Below are positions 11,852 through 20,367 of a stretch of DNA of 64,000 nucleotides, one piece after another. Position 1 is the first letter of the stretch. Each line of letters starts with the position of its first letter. The notes under the pieces were generated by a model. That model was not told the origin of the DNA and made no database searches. It was given only the letters and a program-made list of their open reading frames with translations. Source of the stretch: Geodermatophilus dictyosporus (GTDB lineage: Bacteria; Actinomycetota; Actinomycetes; Mycobacteriales; Geodermatophilaceae); assembly GCF_900115505.1 (NCBI RefSeq), contig NZ_FOWQ01000005.1:62001-126000 (forward strand), written 5' to 3'. A program made the translations under genes and the position numbers.

Positions 11852-12598
11852 TCACTTGCGGCCGGGCGTCCAGTCCATGCCCCAGCCGTAGGTGCGGTCG
11901 AGGACGTCCTGGCCGCCGTGCACGTAGCGCACCTCGCGGTTGACGACGAGCTCGCCACCCCGGTTCTCCAGCATCGCGATCGCGCAGATGCGGGCGCGGG
12001 GGTCGTGCTCGTCGAGGCGCACCTCGATCTGCGGCCCGTTCGCCGGGAACATCGTCACCACGGCGTCGGCCTGGCCCCAGTTGGGCACGCCCTCGTAGAT
12101 CAGCGCGAAGACGAGGATGCGGCGGATCAGCTGGGTGTACTGCAGGTCGACCATCAGGTTCTCGCCACCGGTGCTGCGACCGGACCGGTCGTCGCCGTCC
12201 AGCCACGCGATCGACTGCCCGCCGCCCAGCGAGTGCTGCCCGCGGAAGGCGTTCCCCAGCGCCTGGATGACGCCCTTGGAGCCGTCGGCGTACTCGTAGA
12301 GGCAGCCGAGGTCCAGGTCGATCGCGCCGCCGCCGGCCGCTGAGGCCAGGCGCTTGAGGAAGCCGCCGCCACCTGCGTCGGCGGGCCTGGAGTTCCAGTT
12401 GAGGTTGACCCTCAGGACCCCCGTGGTGCCGGCCGTCTTGGTCAGCGAGACCGAGGGCGCCGACTTGGTCAGCGACACCTTGCTCATGTTCACGCCGCCG
12501 GCCTGCGGAGGCGGCGGCTGCCCGTACGGCTGGCCCGGAGGCTGCGCCGGCGGCGGCTGCTGCGCCGGGGACTTGGGACGCTTCGTGTAGTCGACCAA
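11852..12598 (-). CDS. TerD-family protein with Pro/Gln-rich N-terminus
   Basis: 248 residues. A Pro/Gln-rich, probably disordered 37-residue leader precedes a TerD-type domain that starts MSKVSLTK. TerD domains bind calcium in acidic loops and occur in tellurite/stress loci. Here the acidic stretches DLDLGCLYEYADG and WLDGDDRSG could serve, while the GGDFDLD motif of the canonical TerD at 25557 is modified. The start is TTG at 12598 with AGGAGGG upstream; an internal ATG at 12487 would remove the leader but lacks a clear site. The leader resembles the Pro-rich N-terminus of the AIM24 protein at 14494. It is the last gene of the first Ter block. Confidence 0.82.
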   Translation of the reverse strand: MVDYTKRPKSPAQQPPPAQPPGQPYGQPPPPQAGGVNMSKVSLTKSAPSVSLTKTAGTTGVLRVNLNWNSRPADAGGGGFLKRLASAAGGGAIDLDLGCLYEYADGSKGVIQALGNAFRGQHSLGGGQSIAWLDGDDRSGRSTGGENLMVDLQYTQLIRRILVFALIYEGVPNWGQADAVVTMFPANGPQIEVRLDEHDPRARICAIAMLENRGGELVVNREVRYVHGGQDVLDRTYGWGMDWTPGRK

Positions 12599-12668
12599 GG
12601 GAGCCCTCCTCGCAGGTCACCCGGCGGTGGGTGCCTGCACTCCGAGCTGCGGACGTGTCCCCCCGACC

Positions 12669-14426
12669 CTAGGGGGCCCGGCTCCCCTCCGGGCCGGTGC
12701 CCGTGGCCGGCGAGGCCCCGGCCGGCGCCTGCTCCGCGCCCTGGCCCGCCGGCAGCCAGCGGTCCCACCAGCGCAGCAGGTGCTCGAGCCGGGCCGCCCG
12801 GTCGCCGGGCCGGTCCCCGGGCAGGAGCAGCAGCTCGCTCGGCACGCCCCGGCGCTGCAGCGCGGCGAACAGCCGCGGCCCCTCCCCGGGCGGCCAGTCC
12901 CGGTCGTCCTCGGCGGCGACCACCAGCAGCGGGGTGCGCACCGCGTCGAGGTCGTCGGGCAGGCTGCCGGCCGGGGGGCGCTCGACCACGGCGGCGGCCA
13001 CGCGGCCCGGCCCGGCCAGCAGCCGCAGCGCCGTGCCGGCGGCCTCCCCGGTGGCCAGGACGCCGACCCGGCCGGCGTCCAGCGGGCGCCCGGTCACCGC
13101 CGCGTCGAGCAGGGCCGTCGCGGCGGGCACGTCGTCCGGGTCGCCCTGGACGACGGCGTACCCGGCCGACACCAGCACCTGGACGTCCTCGCGCAGGCAC
13201 CACCCGCCGCCGGGCAGCACCAGCAGCACCGGGTGCGGCCCGGGACCGCCGGGCACGGTGACCCGCCCGCCGGGAGGCGTCTCGAGCCCGGCCGCCCGGT
13301 GCAGCCGCCCGGTGGCACCCAGCGCGCGGCCGAAGCCGGTGAGCAGCCGCCGCCGGCCCGGGGTGAGCGCGACCAGTTCCCCCGCCGACCGGTCGTGCGC
13401 CACGGTGGCGACGACGACCCCGCCCGCGGCCGCGACCCCGCGGACGGTGAAGGGTCCCTCGACCAGCGTCTCGGCCGGCCCGCCGTCCAGCGGCACCCGC
13501 AGCAGCTCCACCGCCCCGCGCCGGGCGACGCCGAGCAGCGCCGCGCCGCCGGCCAGCACCGTCGTCGGCGTCTCGTCGGCGCGGGGTTCGGCCAGCAGCG
13601 GCTCGAGCGCCCCGCCGGCGACGGGCACGCGGCACAGCGTCGGCCCGCCGGTCCCGAGGTCGAGCCCGGCCGGGCCGAGGTCGGGGCGGGCGGTCGCGTA
13701 CAGCGTGCGGCCGTCGGGCCCGAAGGCCGGCAGCCGGCACTCGCCCCGGCCCCGGGTGACCCGCCGCGGCTCCCCACCGGCGGCCGGGACCAGGTAGACG
13801 TCGCGGACGAGGTCGCGGCCCGCGCGCGCGTGCCGGGCGGAGACGAAGGCCAGCGTGCCGCCGTCGGGCGACCACGCGACGTCGGCGTCGTCCCCGCCGC
13901 CGTCGGTCACCTCGCGCGGCGCGGGCAGCGGCACGGCGTCGTCGTCGGGGTCGCCGGGCAGGGCGACGACGAACACGCGGCGCGGCGGGCCCTCGTCCGG
14001 CCGCAGCGGCAGGCGGGTGAGCAGCCGCGGCGTCCCGGCGCCGGGCCCGGGCAGGCGGGCGGTGAAGGCCAGCCGGCGCGAGTCGGGCGACCAGACCGGG
14101 ACCCCGGCGCCCAGCGGCAGGTCGGTGAGACTGCGCGGCGCCCCGCCGGCGGTGGGCAGCAGGTGCAGCTGCGCGGGCTCGCCGGGCCGGGCGGACAGGT
14201 GCGCCAGCCACCGGCCGTCCGGGGAGAAGGCCGGCGCGCAGTCGCGGGCGCCGGAGGTGAGCGGCCGGGCCGGCGCGGACCCGTCGGTGGGGACGGCCCA
14301 GAGCTGGGCGCGGTACCCGTCGCTGCCGGGGTCGGGCCGCTCGACGGCCACCACGGCGATGCGCCCGTCCGGGGAGACGGCCGGCACGCCCGGGGTGCGC
14401 AGCAGGGCGAGGTCGGCGGGCCGCAT
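12669..14426 (-). CDS. S9 prolyl-oligopeptidase-like protein, probably catalytically inactive
   Basis: 585 residues built like a prolyl oligopeptidase/acylaminoacyl peptidase. The N-terminal half shows beta-propeller repeats of the TolB type (SPDGR, FSPDGRWLA, WSPDSRRLAF, WSPDGGTLAF, FGPDGRTLY). The C-terminal half is an alpha/beta hydrolase fold (PVLLVLPGGGW ... VERPPAG). In the nucleophile region the expected GxSxGG is replaced by LATGEAAGTAL, with no serine. The region of the catalytic His reads LPGDRPGDR, with no His; only the acid (VVAAEDDRDWPP) remains. This suggests a pseudoenzyme used for binding. It lies between the AIM24 run and the TerD-like gene on the same strand. The fold is fairly certain, the loss of activity is inferred. 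Confidence 0.75.
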   Translation of the reverse strand: MRPADLALLRTPGVPAVSPDGRIAVVAVERPDPGSDGYRAQLWAVPTDGSAPARPLTSGARDCAPAFSPDGRWLAHLSARPGEPAQLHLLPTAGGAPRSLTDLPLGAGVPVWSPDSRRLAFTARLPGPGAGTPRLLTRLPLRPDEGPPRRVFVVALPGDPDDDAVPLPAPREVTDGGGDDADVAWSPDGGTLAFVSARHARAGRDLVRDVYLVPAAGGEPRRVTRGRGECRLPAFGPDGRTLYATARPDLGPAGLDLGTGGPTLCRVPVAGGALEPLLAEPRADETPTTVLAGGAALLGVARRGAVELLRVPLDGGPAETLVEGPFTVRGVAAAGGVVVATVAHDRSAGELVALTPGRRRLLTGFGRALGATGRLHRAAGLETPPGGRVTVPGGPGPHPVLLVLPGGGWCLREDVQVLVSAGYAVVQGDPDDVPAATALLDAAVTGRPLDAGRVGVLATGEAAGTALRLLAGPGRVAAAVVERPPAGSLPDDLDAVRTPLLVVAAEDDRDWPPGEGPRLFAALQRRGVPSELLLLPGDRPGDRAARLEHLLRWWDRWLPAGQGAEQAPAGASPATGTGPEGSRAP

Positions 14427-14493
14427 GGGTCCCCGAGGGTAGTGGAGCGGTGACTCCCCGCCCCGGGACGCGCGCCGGGGCGGAAGCCACCGC

Positions 14494-15453
14494 TCAGTGC
14501 TGCTGCTGCGCCCGGGCGACCAGCCGCTGGCCCAGGGAGCCGGCCTGGCTGGGGGTGAGCAGCTGGGTCTGCGACTCCACCAGCCGGAGCACCGCCGGGT
14601 CCTCCCGGGCCACCTCGGAGGACTGCAGGAGGATCGTGCCCGTCCCGGTGAAGTCGTACTGCCGCTCCTCGCCCGAGGCCCGGCCGAGCGCGCCGGAGAC
14701 CATGGCGCGGATGTTCTGCGTCATCCACTGCGCGTCGTGGTGCACCGACGGCGACGGGCAGTCGGCCCACCCCAGCAGTGCCTCGGGGTCGGCCCGGAAC
14801 GGCGGCTCGACGAAGATCACCGGCCCGTTGGACGAGGCGATGAACTTGCCGGTGCCGATGAGGGTGACGAAGCCGGGGACGATCGACTGCTTGAGCTCCA
14901 GCTGCGGGGAGAACGCGCAGAGGTTGTTGGCCTTGATCGTCAGGTTGCCGTCGTCGAGGTCGTAGGCGTTGAGGTCGAAGCCGCGGTCGCCGATGAGCAC
15001 CTTGCCGTGCCCGGTGGCCACCACCCAGTCCTGCACGTAGACCGGGCTGGAGAACCGGGCGGCCACCCACCCCTGCACCGAGGAGTACTCGGTGACGGCC
15101 TCGAAGCGCACGTTGCCGTAGTAGGCGAGCATCGCGCCCTTGCTCATGAACCAGTCGCCGCTGAGCGAGACGCAGAAGACGTAGGGGTTGACGTTGTCGT
15201 CGTCCGGGAGGGTCTGCGGGTTCAGCGTGGTCCCGGTGGGGCCGGCGGCCGGCTGCGGCGGGCCGCCGTACCCGGGCTGGGGCTGCCCGTGGCCGGGAGG
15301 CGGCTGCCCGTAGCCGGGAGGCGGCTGGCCGTAGCCGGGCGGGGGCTGCCCGTAGCCCGGTGGGGGCTGCCCGTAGCCGGGCTGCGGCTGTCCGTAGGGG
15401 TTGCCGCCGGGGCCGGGCTGGCCGCCGTAGGGGTTGCCGGGCGGGTACGTCAT
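14494..15453 (-). CDS. AIM24-family protein with PGYGQPP repeats
   Basis: 319 residues. The first 70 residues are Pro/Gly/Tyr/Gln repeats and the rest is an AIM24 (TIM24-like) beta-rich domain (GDWFMSKGAMLAYYGNVRFE ... GHGKVLIGDRGFDLNAYDL). AIM24 proteins are found next to TerD genes in many bacteria; their activity is unknown. The repeat tail is probably disordered and could drive self-association or surface contact. It is the third of three adjacent AIM24 genes, 10 bp after the second, so the three form one operon. The C-terminus ends in a Gln-rich tail. Confidence 0.82.
   Translation of the reverse strand: MTYPPGNPYGGQPGPGGNPYGQPQPGYGQPPPGYGQPPPGYGQPPPGYGQPPPGHGQPQPGYGGPPQPAAGPTGTTLNPQTLPDDDNVNPYVFCVSLSGDWFMSKGAMLAYYGNVRFEAVTEYSSVQGWVAARFSSPVYVQDWVVATGHGKVLIGDRGFDLNAYDLDDGNLTIKANNLCAFSPQLELKQSIVPGFVTLIGTGKFIASSNGPVIFVEPPFRADPEALLGWADCPSPSVHHDAQWMTQNIRAMVSGALGRASGEERQYDFTGTGTILLQSSEVAREDPAVLRLVESQTQLLTPSQAGSLGQRLVARAQQQH
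15256..15393 (-). repeat. tandem repeat coding for PPPGYGQ units
   Basis: About six imperfect 21-base units encode PGYGQPP-type heptads (residues 21-66 of the AIM24 protein). At least three units are nearly identical at DNA level, so copy number may vary between strains. Confidence 0.8.
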
Positions 15454-15463
15454 CTCGCCGTCC

Positions 15464-16108
15464 TCAGAACTTCTGCTCGCTGGCCTGCACGTACACGGTG
15501 CCGTAGCCGCCGATCCTCAGCTGGAAGGCCTCGCCGGAGCCCCGGCCGACCACGTCGCGGAAGCCCACCCTGGCGGCGAGGTCCACGGTGAGCTGCCCGA
15601 CGTGCCCGACGTAGGCCTGCGGGTCGACGCCGACCTGGGTGCCGTTGAGCTGCAGCGGGAACGCGCCGCCGTGGGACAGCAGCGCCACCGACCCGCGGCC
15701 GTGCACGTTGGTGGTGAACAGCCCCTGACCGGTCATGGCGCCGCCGATCGCCTGCTTGATCCCGCCCGAGCCGAGGAACTGCACGCTGGTCTGCAGGCCG
15801 GCGTCGTGCACCAGCAGCCGGTCGGCCTCGCAGACCAGCGGCGCGGCGCCGTCGAGCTCCAGCACGGTCACGTGCAGGCCCTTGTAGCCGTAGAGCACCT
15901 CGCCCTGGCCCTCGGTGGCCATCATCGGGTTGGACTCCCCCGACAGCGCGGCGCCGGCGATGCCGCCGATGCCGCGGCCCTGGCCGTGGACCGGGCGGAA
16001 GGTGACCTGTCCCGAGTAGCCGAGCATCGCCCCCCGCCGCGCGAGCACCGGCGACGCCGGGCTCACCCGCGCGCGCACGACCTTGCTGTTGACCTCTTCG
16101 AACGGCAC
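15464..16108 (-). CDS. AIM24-family protein (second paralogue)
   Basis: 214-residue AIM24-domain protein without extra domains. Characteristic strands include SPVLARRGAMLGYSGQVTF, GQGEVLYGYKGLHVTVLEL and GQGLFTTNVHGRGSVALLS. It begins three bases after the end of the first AIM24 gene, and its stop is followed by the third AIM24 gene after 10 bp. The three are much diverged from each other, so the duplication is old. The context in a Ter locus suggests a role in the same stress response; no biochemical function is known. Confidence 0.83.
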   Translation of the reverse strand: MPFEEVNSKVVRARVSPASPVLARRGAMLGYSGQVTFRPVHGQGRGIGGIAGAALSGESNPMMATEGQGEVLYGYKGLHVTVLELDGAAPLVCEADRLLVHDAGLQTSVQFLGSGGIKQAIGGAMTGQGLFTTNVHGRGSVALLSHGGAFPLQLNGTQVGVDPQAYVGHVGQLTVDLAARVGFRDVVGRGSGEAFQLRIGGYGTVYVQASEQKF

Positions 16109-16111
16109 GGG

Positions 16112-16729
16112 TCAGCGCTCCGAGGACTGGACGAGCACCAGGCCGTGCCCGGTGAAGCGGAGGGAGAAGGGCTCGCCCGAGCCCTCCCCCACGAGGGACT
16201 TCCACGACACGCCGCTGACCAGGTTCATCGACAGCTGGCCGCGGGAGCCGACGTAGGCGTCGGGGTCGACCACGAGGTCCTGGCCGGGCGCGACCTCCAG
16301 CGCCATGACGGGGCCCTCGGAGACGAGCGCCACCTGGCCGTGCCCGGTGACGGTGGTGGTGGCCAGGCCCTGGCCGCTGGTGACGCCGCGCAGGCCCGCG
16401 AACTGGACGTCGAGGCGCAGCTGCTCGGTGTGCGCCAGGATGTGCTCGCTCTCCACGGTGAGCGTGTCGCCGGCGAGGTCGACGACGAGCACGTCCATGG
16501 CGTCGAGGGCCAGGTAGACCCGGCCGTGGCCGGTGCAGTCCATGAGCGAGATGCTCTCCCCGGCGACGGCGCGCTTGAGCGCCGCGCGCATGCCGCCGCC
16601 ACCGCCCATGCCGGCGCTCTTGAAGTCGACGTTGCCCTCGACGGCGACCATCGAGCCGCTGGCGGCCCGGATGCGGTCGCCCTGCAGGTCGGCGTGCAGG
16701 ACGCGCTTGTGCGCGGTGAGCTGTGCCAC
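16112..16729 (-). CDS. AIM24-family protein (first paralogue)
   Basis: 205-residue AIM24-domain protein, first of the three. Visible family features: SGSMVAVEGNVDFKSAG, a Gly-rich loop (GMGGGGG), GHGRVYLALDAMDVLVVDL and GQGLATTTVTGHGQVALVS. The strong hairpin at 16817-16852 separates it from the DUF475 gene upstream, so the AIM24 run probably has its own promoter in 16730-16816. I see no clear promoter hexamers there. Confidence 0.83.
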   Translation of the reverse strand: MAQLTAHKRVLHADLQGDRIRAASGSMVAVEGNVDFKSAGMGGGGGMRAALKRAVAGESISLMDCTGHGRVYLALDAMDVLVVDLAGDTLTVESEHILAHTEQLRLDVQFAGLRGVTSGQGLATTTVTGHGQVALVSEGPVMALEVAPGQDLVVDPDAYVGSRGQLSMNLVSGVSWKSLVGEGSGEPFSLRFTGHGLVLVQSSER

Positions 16730-16816
16730 GGGTTCCTCTCGCGGGACGGGTCGGGGACCGCGCGGGACCGTATCGGTCCGCCCCGCCAGGACGGTAGGTC
16801 CCGCGCCGCGGACACA

Positions 16817-16852
16817 CCGGCGGCCCCGGGGCTGCTGCCCCGGGGCCGCCGG
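16817..16852 (-). terminator. 15-bp stem terminator after the DUF475 gene
   Basis: A perfect 15-bp inverted repeat (CCGGCGGCCCCGGGG, 16817-16831, and its complement 16838-16852) around CTGCTG. It lies 13 bp beyond the DUF475 stop codon and upstream of the AIM24 run. Confidence 0.75.
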
Positions 16853-16865
16853 TCGGGCCGTCCGG

Positions 16866-17984
16866 TCAGCGCCCGACGGTCACCTCGTCGCGCTCCTGCT
16901 CGGTGCGGGCGGGCACCTCGGCGCGCTCCTTGCGGGTGGCCAGGACGCTGCTGATCACCGCGGCGATGATGAACAGCAGGCCGGTCAGGCCGGTGACGTA
17001 CTCGCTGATGTGGAAGCGCAGCTCGAGGATCATGATCGCGGCGAGGAAGCCGATGGCCCACATCGCGCCGTGCTCGAGGTAGCGGTACTCGTCGAGGGTG
17101 CCCTTGTCGACCATGTAGATGGTCAGCGACCGCACCCAGAAGGCGCCGATGCCCAGGCCCAGCGCGATGATGAAGATGTCGCTGCTGATGGCGAACGCGC
17201 CGATGACGCCGTCGAAGGAGAACGACGCGTCGAGCACCTCGAGGTAGAGGAACGCCGCCAGGCCGGCGCCCGCGACGGCCTTGGTCGCCGTCCCGCCGGC
17301 ACCGGCGCCAGAGGAGGCGGTCCCGCCGGTGGCGGTCACGTCGTCCTCGTCGTCCATCTCCGGCGCCTCGAGCATCTCGTTGATGCCGCCGATGAGCAGG
17401 TAGGTGAACAGGCCGGCGATGCCGGAGACCAGCACGGTGGCGTACTTGTCGTCGTCGGCCATCTGCGAGCCGACGTAGATGACCGCCAGCGCGATGATCA
17501 CGCCGAGGTAGGGCAGCTTGCCGGCCTTGGCCAGCGGCCGCTCCAGCCAGGTCAGCCAGTGGATCTCCCGCTCCTCGTCGAAGAGGAAGTTCAGGAAGAT
17601 CATCAGCAGGAAGATGCCACCGAAGGTGTAGATGGCCTCCGCGGCGGACTCGACGTTCTCGCCGTAGGCCTGCTGGTCGGTGAGCGCGAGGTCCCACACC
17701 TCGGGGATGGACAGCTGCGCGGTGATGGCGACCAGCACGATCGGCAGCAGCAGCCGCATGCCGAACACGGCGATGAAGATGCCGACGTAGAGGAACAGCT
17801 TGCGCCACAGCGGGCTCATCCGGCGCAGCACCTTGGCGTTGACCACGGCGTTGTCGAACGACAGACAGACCTCGAGCACACCGAGGACGGCGACCGCGAG
17901 CAGGGCGGCCGGGCCGCCGAAGACCACGGCGGTGACGAGTGCGGCCACCGTCAGGAAGACGGAGAAGCCGAAGTAGCGGAGCAT
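16866..17984 (-). CDS. DUF475 / TerC-like integral membrane protein
   Basis: 372 residues, with about eight or nine hydrophobic helices. The sequence VCLSFDNAVVNAKVLRRM near the N-terminus, and its partner LDASFSFDGVIGAFAIS in the second half, form the acidic in-membrane motif of the TerC superfamily and mark the DUF475 branch. TerC-superfamily members are linked to metal (Mn2+) export. An acidic loop (EAPEMDDEDD) followed by a Gly/Ala/Thr-rich stretch lies in the middle. I start at ATG 17984 (AGAGGA upstream); a longer frame upstream would add a non-membrane leader. It is a second TerC-like protein besides that at 26370 and only distantly related to it. Confidence 0.85.
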   Translation of the reverse strand: MLRYFGFSVFLTVAALVTAVVFGGPAALLAVAVLGVLEVCLSFDNAVVNAKVLRRMSPLWRKLFLYVGIFIAVFGMRLLLPIVLVAITAQLSIPEVWDLALTDQQAYGENVESAAEAIYTFGGIFLLMIFLNFLFDEEREIHWLTWLERPLAKAGKLPYLGVIIALAVIYVGSQMADDDKYATVLVSGIAGLFTYLLIGGINEMLEAPEMDDEDDVTATGGTASSGAGAGGTATKAVAGAGLAAFLYLEVLDASFSFDGVIGAFAISSDIFIIALGLGIGAFWVRSLTIYMVDKGTLDEYRYLEHGAMWAIGFLAAIMILELRFHISEYVTGLTGLLFIIAAVISSVLATRKERAEVPARTEQERDEVTVGR

Positions 17985-18109
17985 CAGGGGGGTTCCTCTC
18001 CACCGCCGGAGGGGTTCCGGCGGCGACGACTGGGGGTCGACCGGGCCGGGGTCGGCCGGGAACCCAGGTCGCGGTGTCAACGCGACCCGGGGAGGCGGTG
18101 TTCCCCACT

Positions 18110-18123
18110 CCCCTCGCGAGGGG
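18110..18123. promoter_or_regulatory. 14-base palindrome in the divergent 17985-18262 region
   Basis: CCCCTCGCGAGGGG is a perfect palindrome between the divergent DUF475 gene and the coiled-coil gene. On the minus strand TTGACA (18081-18076) lies between it and the DUF475 start and could be a -35 element, though no good -10 follows. It could be an operator or a small hairpin. Confidence 0.3.
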
Positions 18124-18262
18124 ACGGGGCGCCGGGTCAGCGGCCGGGGCGCCTCCCGCCGTCCGCGCGCCCGGGCGCTCCACCGCCGGGGGGCCGCCGG
18201 ACGTGGTATCCATCGGCCGCCGGGGCGCGCAGGCCCCCGGCGGACGGCAACGGGAGGCGCTG

Positions 18263-19564
18263 ATGGCCGGGCTCGGTTCCGGTGCGGCTCCCCGCTGGTG
18301 GCGCCGCGACGCGGACGCCGCCCGGCGCCGGGCCGCCGCGGCGCGCGAGGCGGCGGCCGCGGCGATGCTGGAGCTCGACGCGGCCCTCAGCGACCTGCCC
18401 GACGCGGTGGCCGTCGCCGAGGAGCGTGCGGAGGAGGCTGCCCGGGACACCGCGGCGGCGCCGCGCGGAGGCCGGGCCCACCACGACGCATCCGCCCCCG
18501 ACTCGTTGACCCGTGACTGGCGGGACCTCTCCGCCCACGCCGACGCGGTCATTGGACACTATCTGCAGGCGCTTTCCAACCACGACGCGGACGCCGCGAC
18601 CGAGTCGGGACCGGCCCGCGCCGCCACCGCCGAGCTCGGCCGGGCCGCCGACGCGCTGCGCGAGGTGCTCGCCCAGGTGCTGCGCTTCCGCGAGCAGTAC
18701 GGAGCGGCGCTCACCGCCGCCTCGAGCGCCCGCGCCGGGGCCGGCCGCACGGTGTCCGCGGCCCGCGACGCGGTCGCCACCGCCCGCGCCGCGCTCGACG
18801 AGGCCGCTGCCGCCGGGCTGGCCGACCCCGCGCTGGATGCCGCCCTCGCCGGGGCCCGGGCCGCGGCCGCGACGGCGGAGGCCGAGCTGGCCGCCCGCCG
18901 CGCCGGCGCGGCCGGCACCGCCGCCGAGGAGGCGCGGCGGACCGCCGCGTCGGTCGCCGAGCGGGCCCGGGCGCTGCCCGGCCGCGCCGCCGACGTGCGC
19001 CGCGGCGCCGCCTCGGTGCACACCCGGCGGGAGGCGCTGGGCACCCGGCACGAGCGGCTCGCGCCGGTGATGAGCGAGCTGCGGCGGCGCTACCCGCTCT
19101 CGGCCTGGGCCGACGTCGAGCGGGCGCCGCAGCGGGCGGCCGAGGCGCTCCGCGAGGTGGACGCCGCGCTGGCCGGCCTGGACGACGTCCTCGCCGCCCG
19201 CGTGCTCGACGTCCCCGCCGCGGCCGCGCTGCTCGCCCGGGTGCGGACGGCGGCCGGCCGGGTCGACGACGAGGTCCGCGCGGCCACCGGGCGCCTGGAG
19301 CAGCTCGACGCCGTGGCCGCCGACCCGCGGGCGCTGCTGACCGACGTGCAGCGCGCGCTGGTCGACGCCCGCCGGTTCCTCGCCGGCCTGCCCGAGGAGC
19401 GGGCCCGCCGCTTCCGCCGCACCTTCGAGGAGCTCGCCCGGCGGCTGCCCCCGCTGGAGGAGGCGGCGCGCGCCGAGCGGCCCGACGTCGGCGCGGTGCT
19501 GCGCGAGGCGACCTCGATCGAGCGCGGGCTGGCCGGCCTGGTGCGCACCGCCCGGGCCGACTAG
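18263..19564 (+). CDS. Ala/Arg-rich coiled-coil protein, unknown function
   Basis: 433 residues that I do not recognise. Composition is dominated by Ala, Arg, Glu and Leu in heptad-like patterns (e.g. AEERAEEAARDTAA, AEEARRTAASVAERARAL), so it is probably a long helical coiled-coil protein with no signal peptide or membrane helix. A short Trp/Arg-rich start (PRWWRRD) could contact membrane or nucleic acid. The ATG at 18263 follows GGGAGG at good spacing. It is the only plus-strand gene in the 11.8-27.5 kb Ter locus, and its TAG stop overlaps the HAD gene stop tail to tail. The context suggests a structural or regulatory part of the Ter system; this is inference. Confidence 0.7.
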   Translation: MAGLGSGAAPRWWRRDADAARRRAAAAREAAAAAMLELDAALSDLPDAVAVAEERAEEAARDTAAAPRGGRAHHDASAPDSLTRDWRDLSAHADAVIGHYLQALSNHDADAATESGPARAATAELGRAADALREVLAQVLRFREQYGAALTAASSARAGAGRTVSAARDAVATARAALDEAAAAGLADPALDAALAGARAAAATAEAELAARRAGAAGTAAEEARRTAASVAERARALPGRAADVRRGAASVHTRREALGTRHERLAPVMSELRRRYPLSAWADVERAPQRAAEALREVDAALAGLDDVLAARVLDVPAAAALLARVRTAAGRVDDEVRAATGRLEQLDAVAADPRALLTDVQRALVDARRFLAGLPEERARRFRRTFEELARRLPPLEEAARAERPDVGAVLREATSIERGLAGLVRTARAD

Positions 19565-20367
19565 GCCCGGGCGATCAGCCAGCGGACGATCTCCTCGCCG
19601 GCCGCGGCGCCGGTGGCCGCGGTGACCGCGACCCGGGCGCCGGTCCAGCCCTGCTCGTGCAGCTCGCCGTGCGCGGGCCGGACGGCGGCGTCGGCGGCCA
19701 GCAGCATCGGCGCGTCGAGCAGGCTGTCGCCGGCGCACAGCAGCCGCGGCGCCGGCCCCTCCCCCGCGAGCAGCCGGCGCAGCCGGAGCAGCCCGGCGGC
19801 CTTCGACAGCCCGGCCGGGACGAGGTAGACCTTGCGACCCTGCACGCTCAGCGTGGCGCCCGCGGCGGACGCGGCGGCCGCGGTGTCGGCCAGCCAGCCG
19901 GCCGGGATGGCGTCGCGGGCGTGCGCCACGAGGTAGCAGAACAGGTCCTCCGCGGCGCGCACGGTGCGGACCCAGGGCTGCCCGGCCACCGCCCCGAGCA
20001 GGCCGAGCAGCTCCGGCAGCGGTGCCGCGCGCCCGGCCACGCCGGCCGCCCAGTCGTCCCAGCCGGGGTCGCGCACGCCGTCGGCGAGCAGCACCCCGCC
20101 GTTGCCGCACAGCGCGTACCGGGGCACCACGGGCAGCCGCACCCGCTCGTACTGCGCCACGGTGCGGGTGGTCACCGGGACGAGCAGCGCCCGCCCGGCG
20201 AGCTCGGCGAGCAGCTCCCACGAGGCCGGGGTGGCGTGCGAGAGCGGGGCGCCGTCGAGGAACTCGACGACCTCGAGGCCGGCGGTGTCCCCGGCCGCGG
20301 CGGCGGAGTAGATGAGCGTGCGGTCGAGGTCGACGGCGGCCAGCGTCGCCGGCAGCACCGCCGTCAC
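19561..20367 (-). CDS. HAD-superfamily phosphatase of the Ter metabolite module
   Basis: 268-residue HAD hydrolase. The nucleophile motif I is AAVDLDRT (Asp13, Asp15), motif II is PVTTRT, motif III is probably the Lys in LSKAAGLLRL, and motif IV is CAGDSLLDAPML. A cap region lies between. Starts with GTG whose GTGA overlaps the TGA stop of the StiP gene, so translation is coupled. In Ter-linked gene sets this enzyme is proposed to dephosphorylate the product of the neighbouring PRTases. It ends head-on with the coiled-coil gene, sharing CTAG. Confidence 0.85.
   Translation of the reverse strand: MTAVLPATLAAVDLDRTLIYSAAAAGDTAGLEVVEFLDGAPLSHATPASWELLAELAGRALLVPVTTRTVAQYERVRLPVVPRYALCGNGGVLLADGVRDPGWDDWAAGVAGRAAPLPELLGLLGAVAGQPWVRTVRAAEDLFCYLVAHARDAIPAGWLADTAAAASAAGATLSVQGRKVYLVPAGLSKAAGLLRLRRLLAGEGPAPRLLCAGDSLLDAPMLLAADAAVRPAHGELHEQGWTGARVAVTAATGAAAGEEIVRWLIARA

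Noticed and set aside
17985-18130. Possible second yybP-ykoY riboswitch before the DUF475 gene (GGGGAGT present)
   Set aside because: The second conserved block (GAGACCTC type) is missing and the spacing does not fit.
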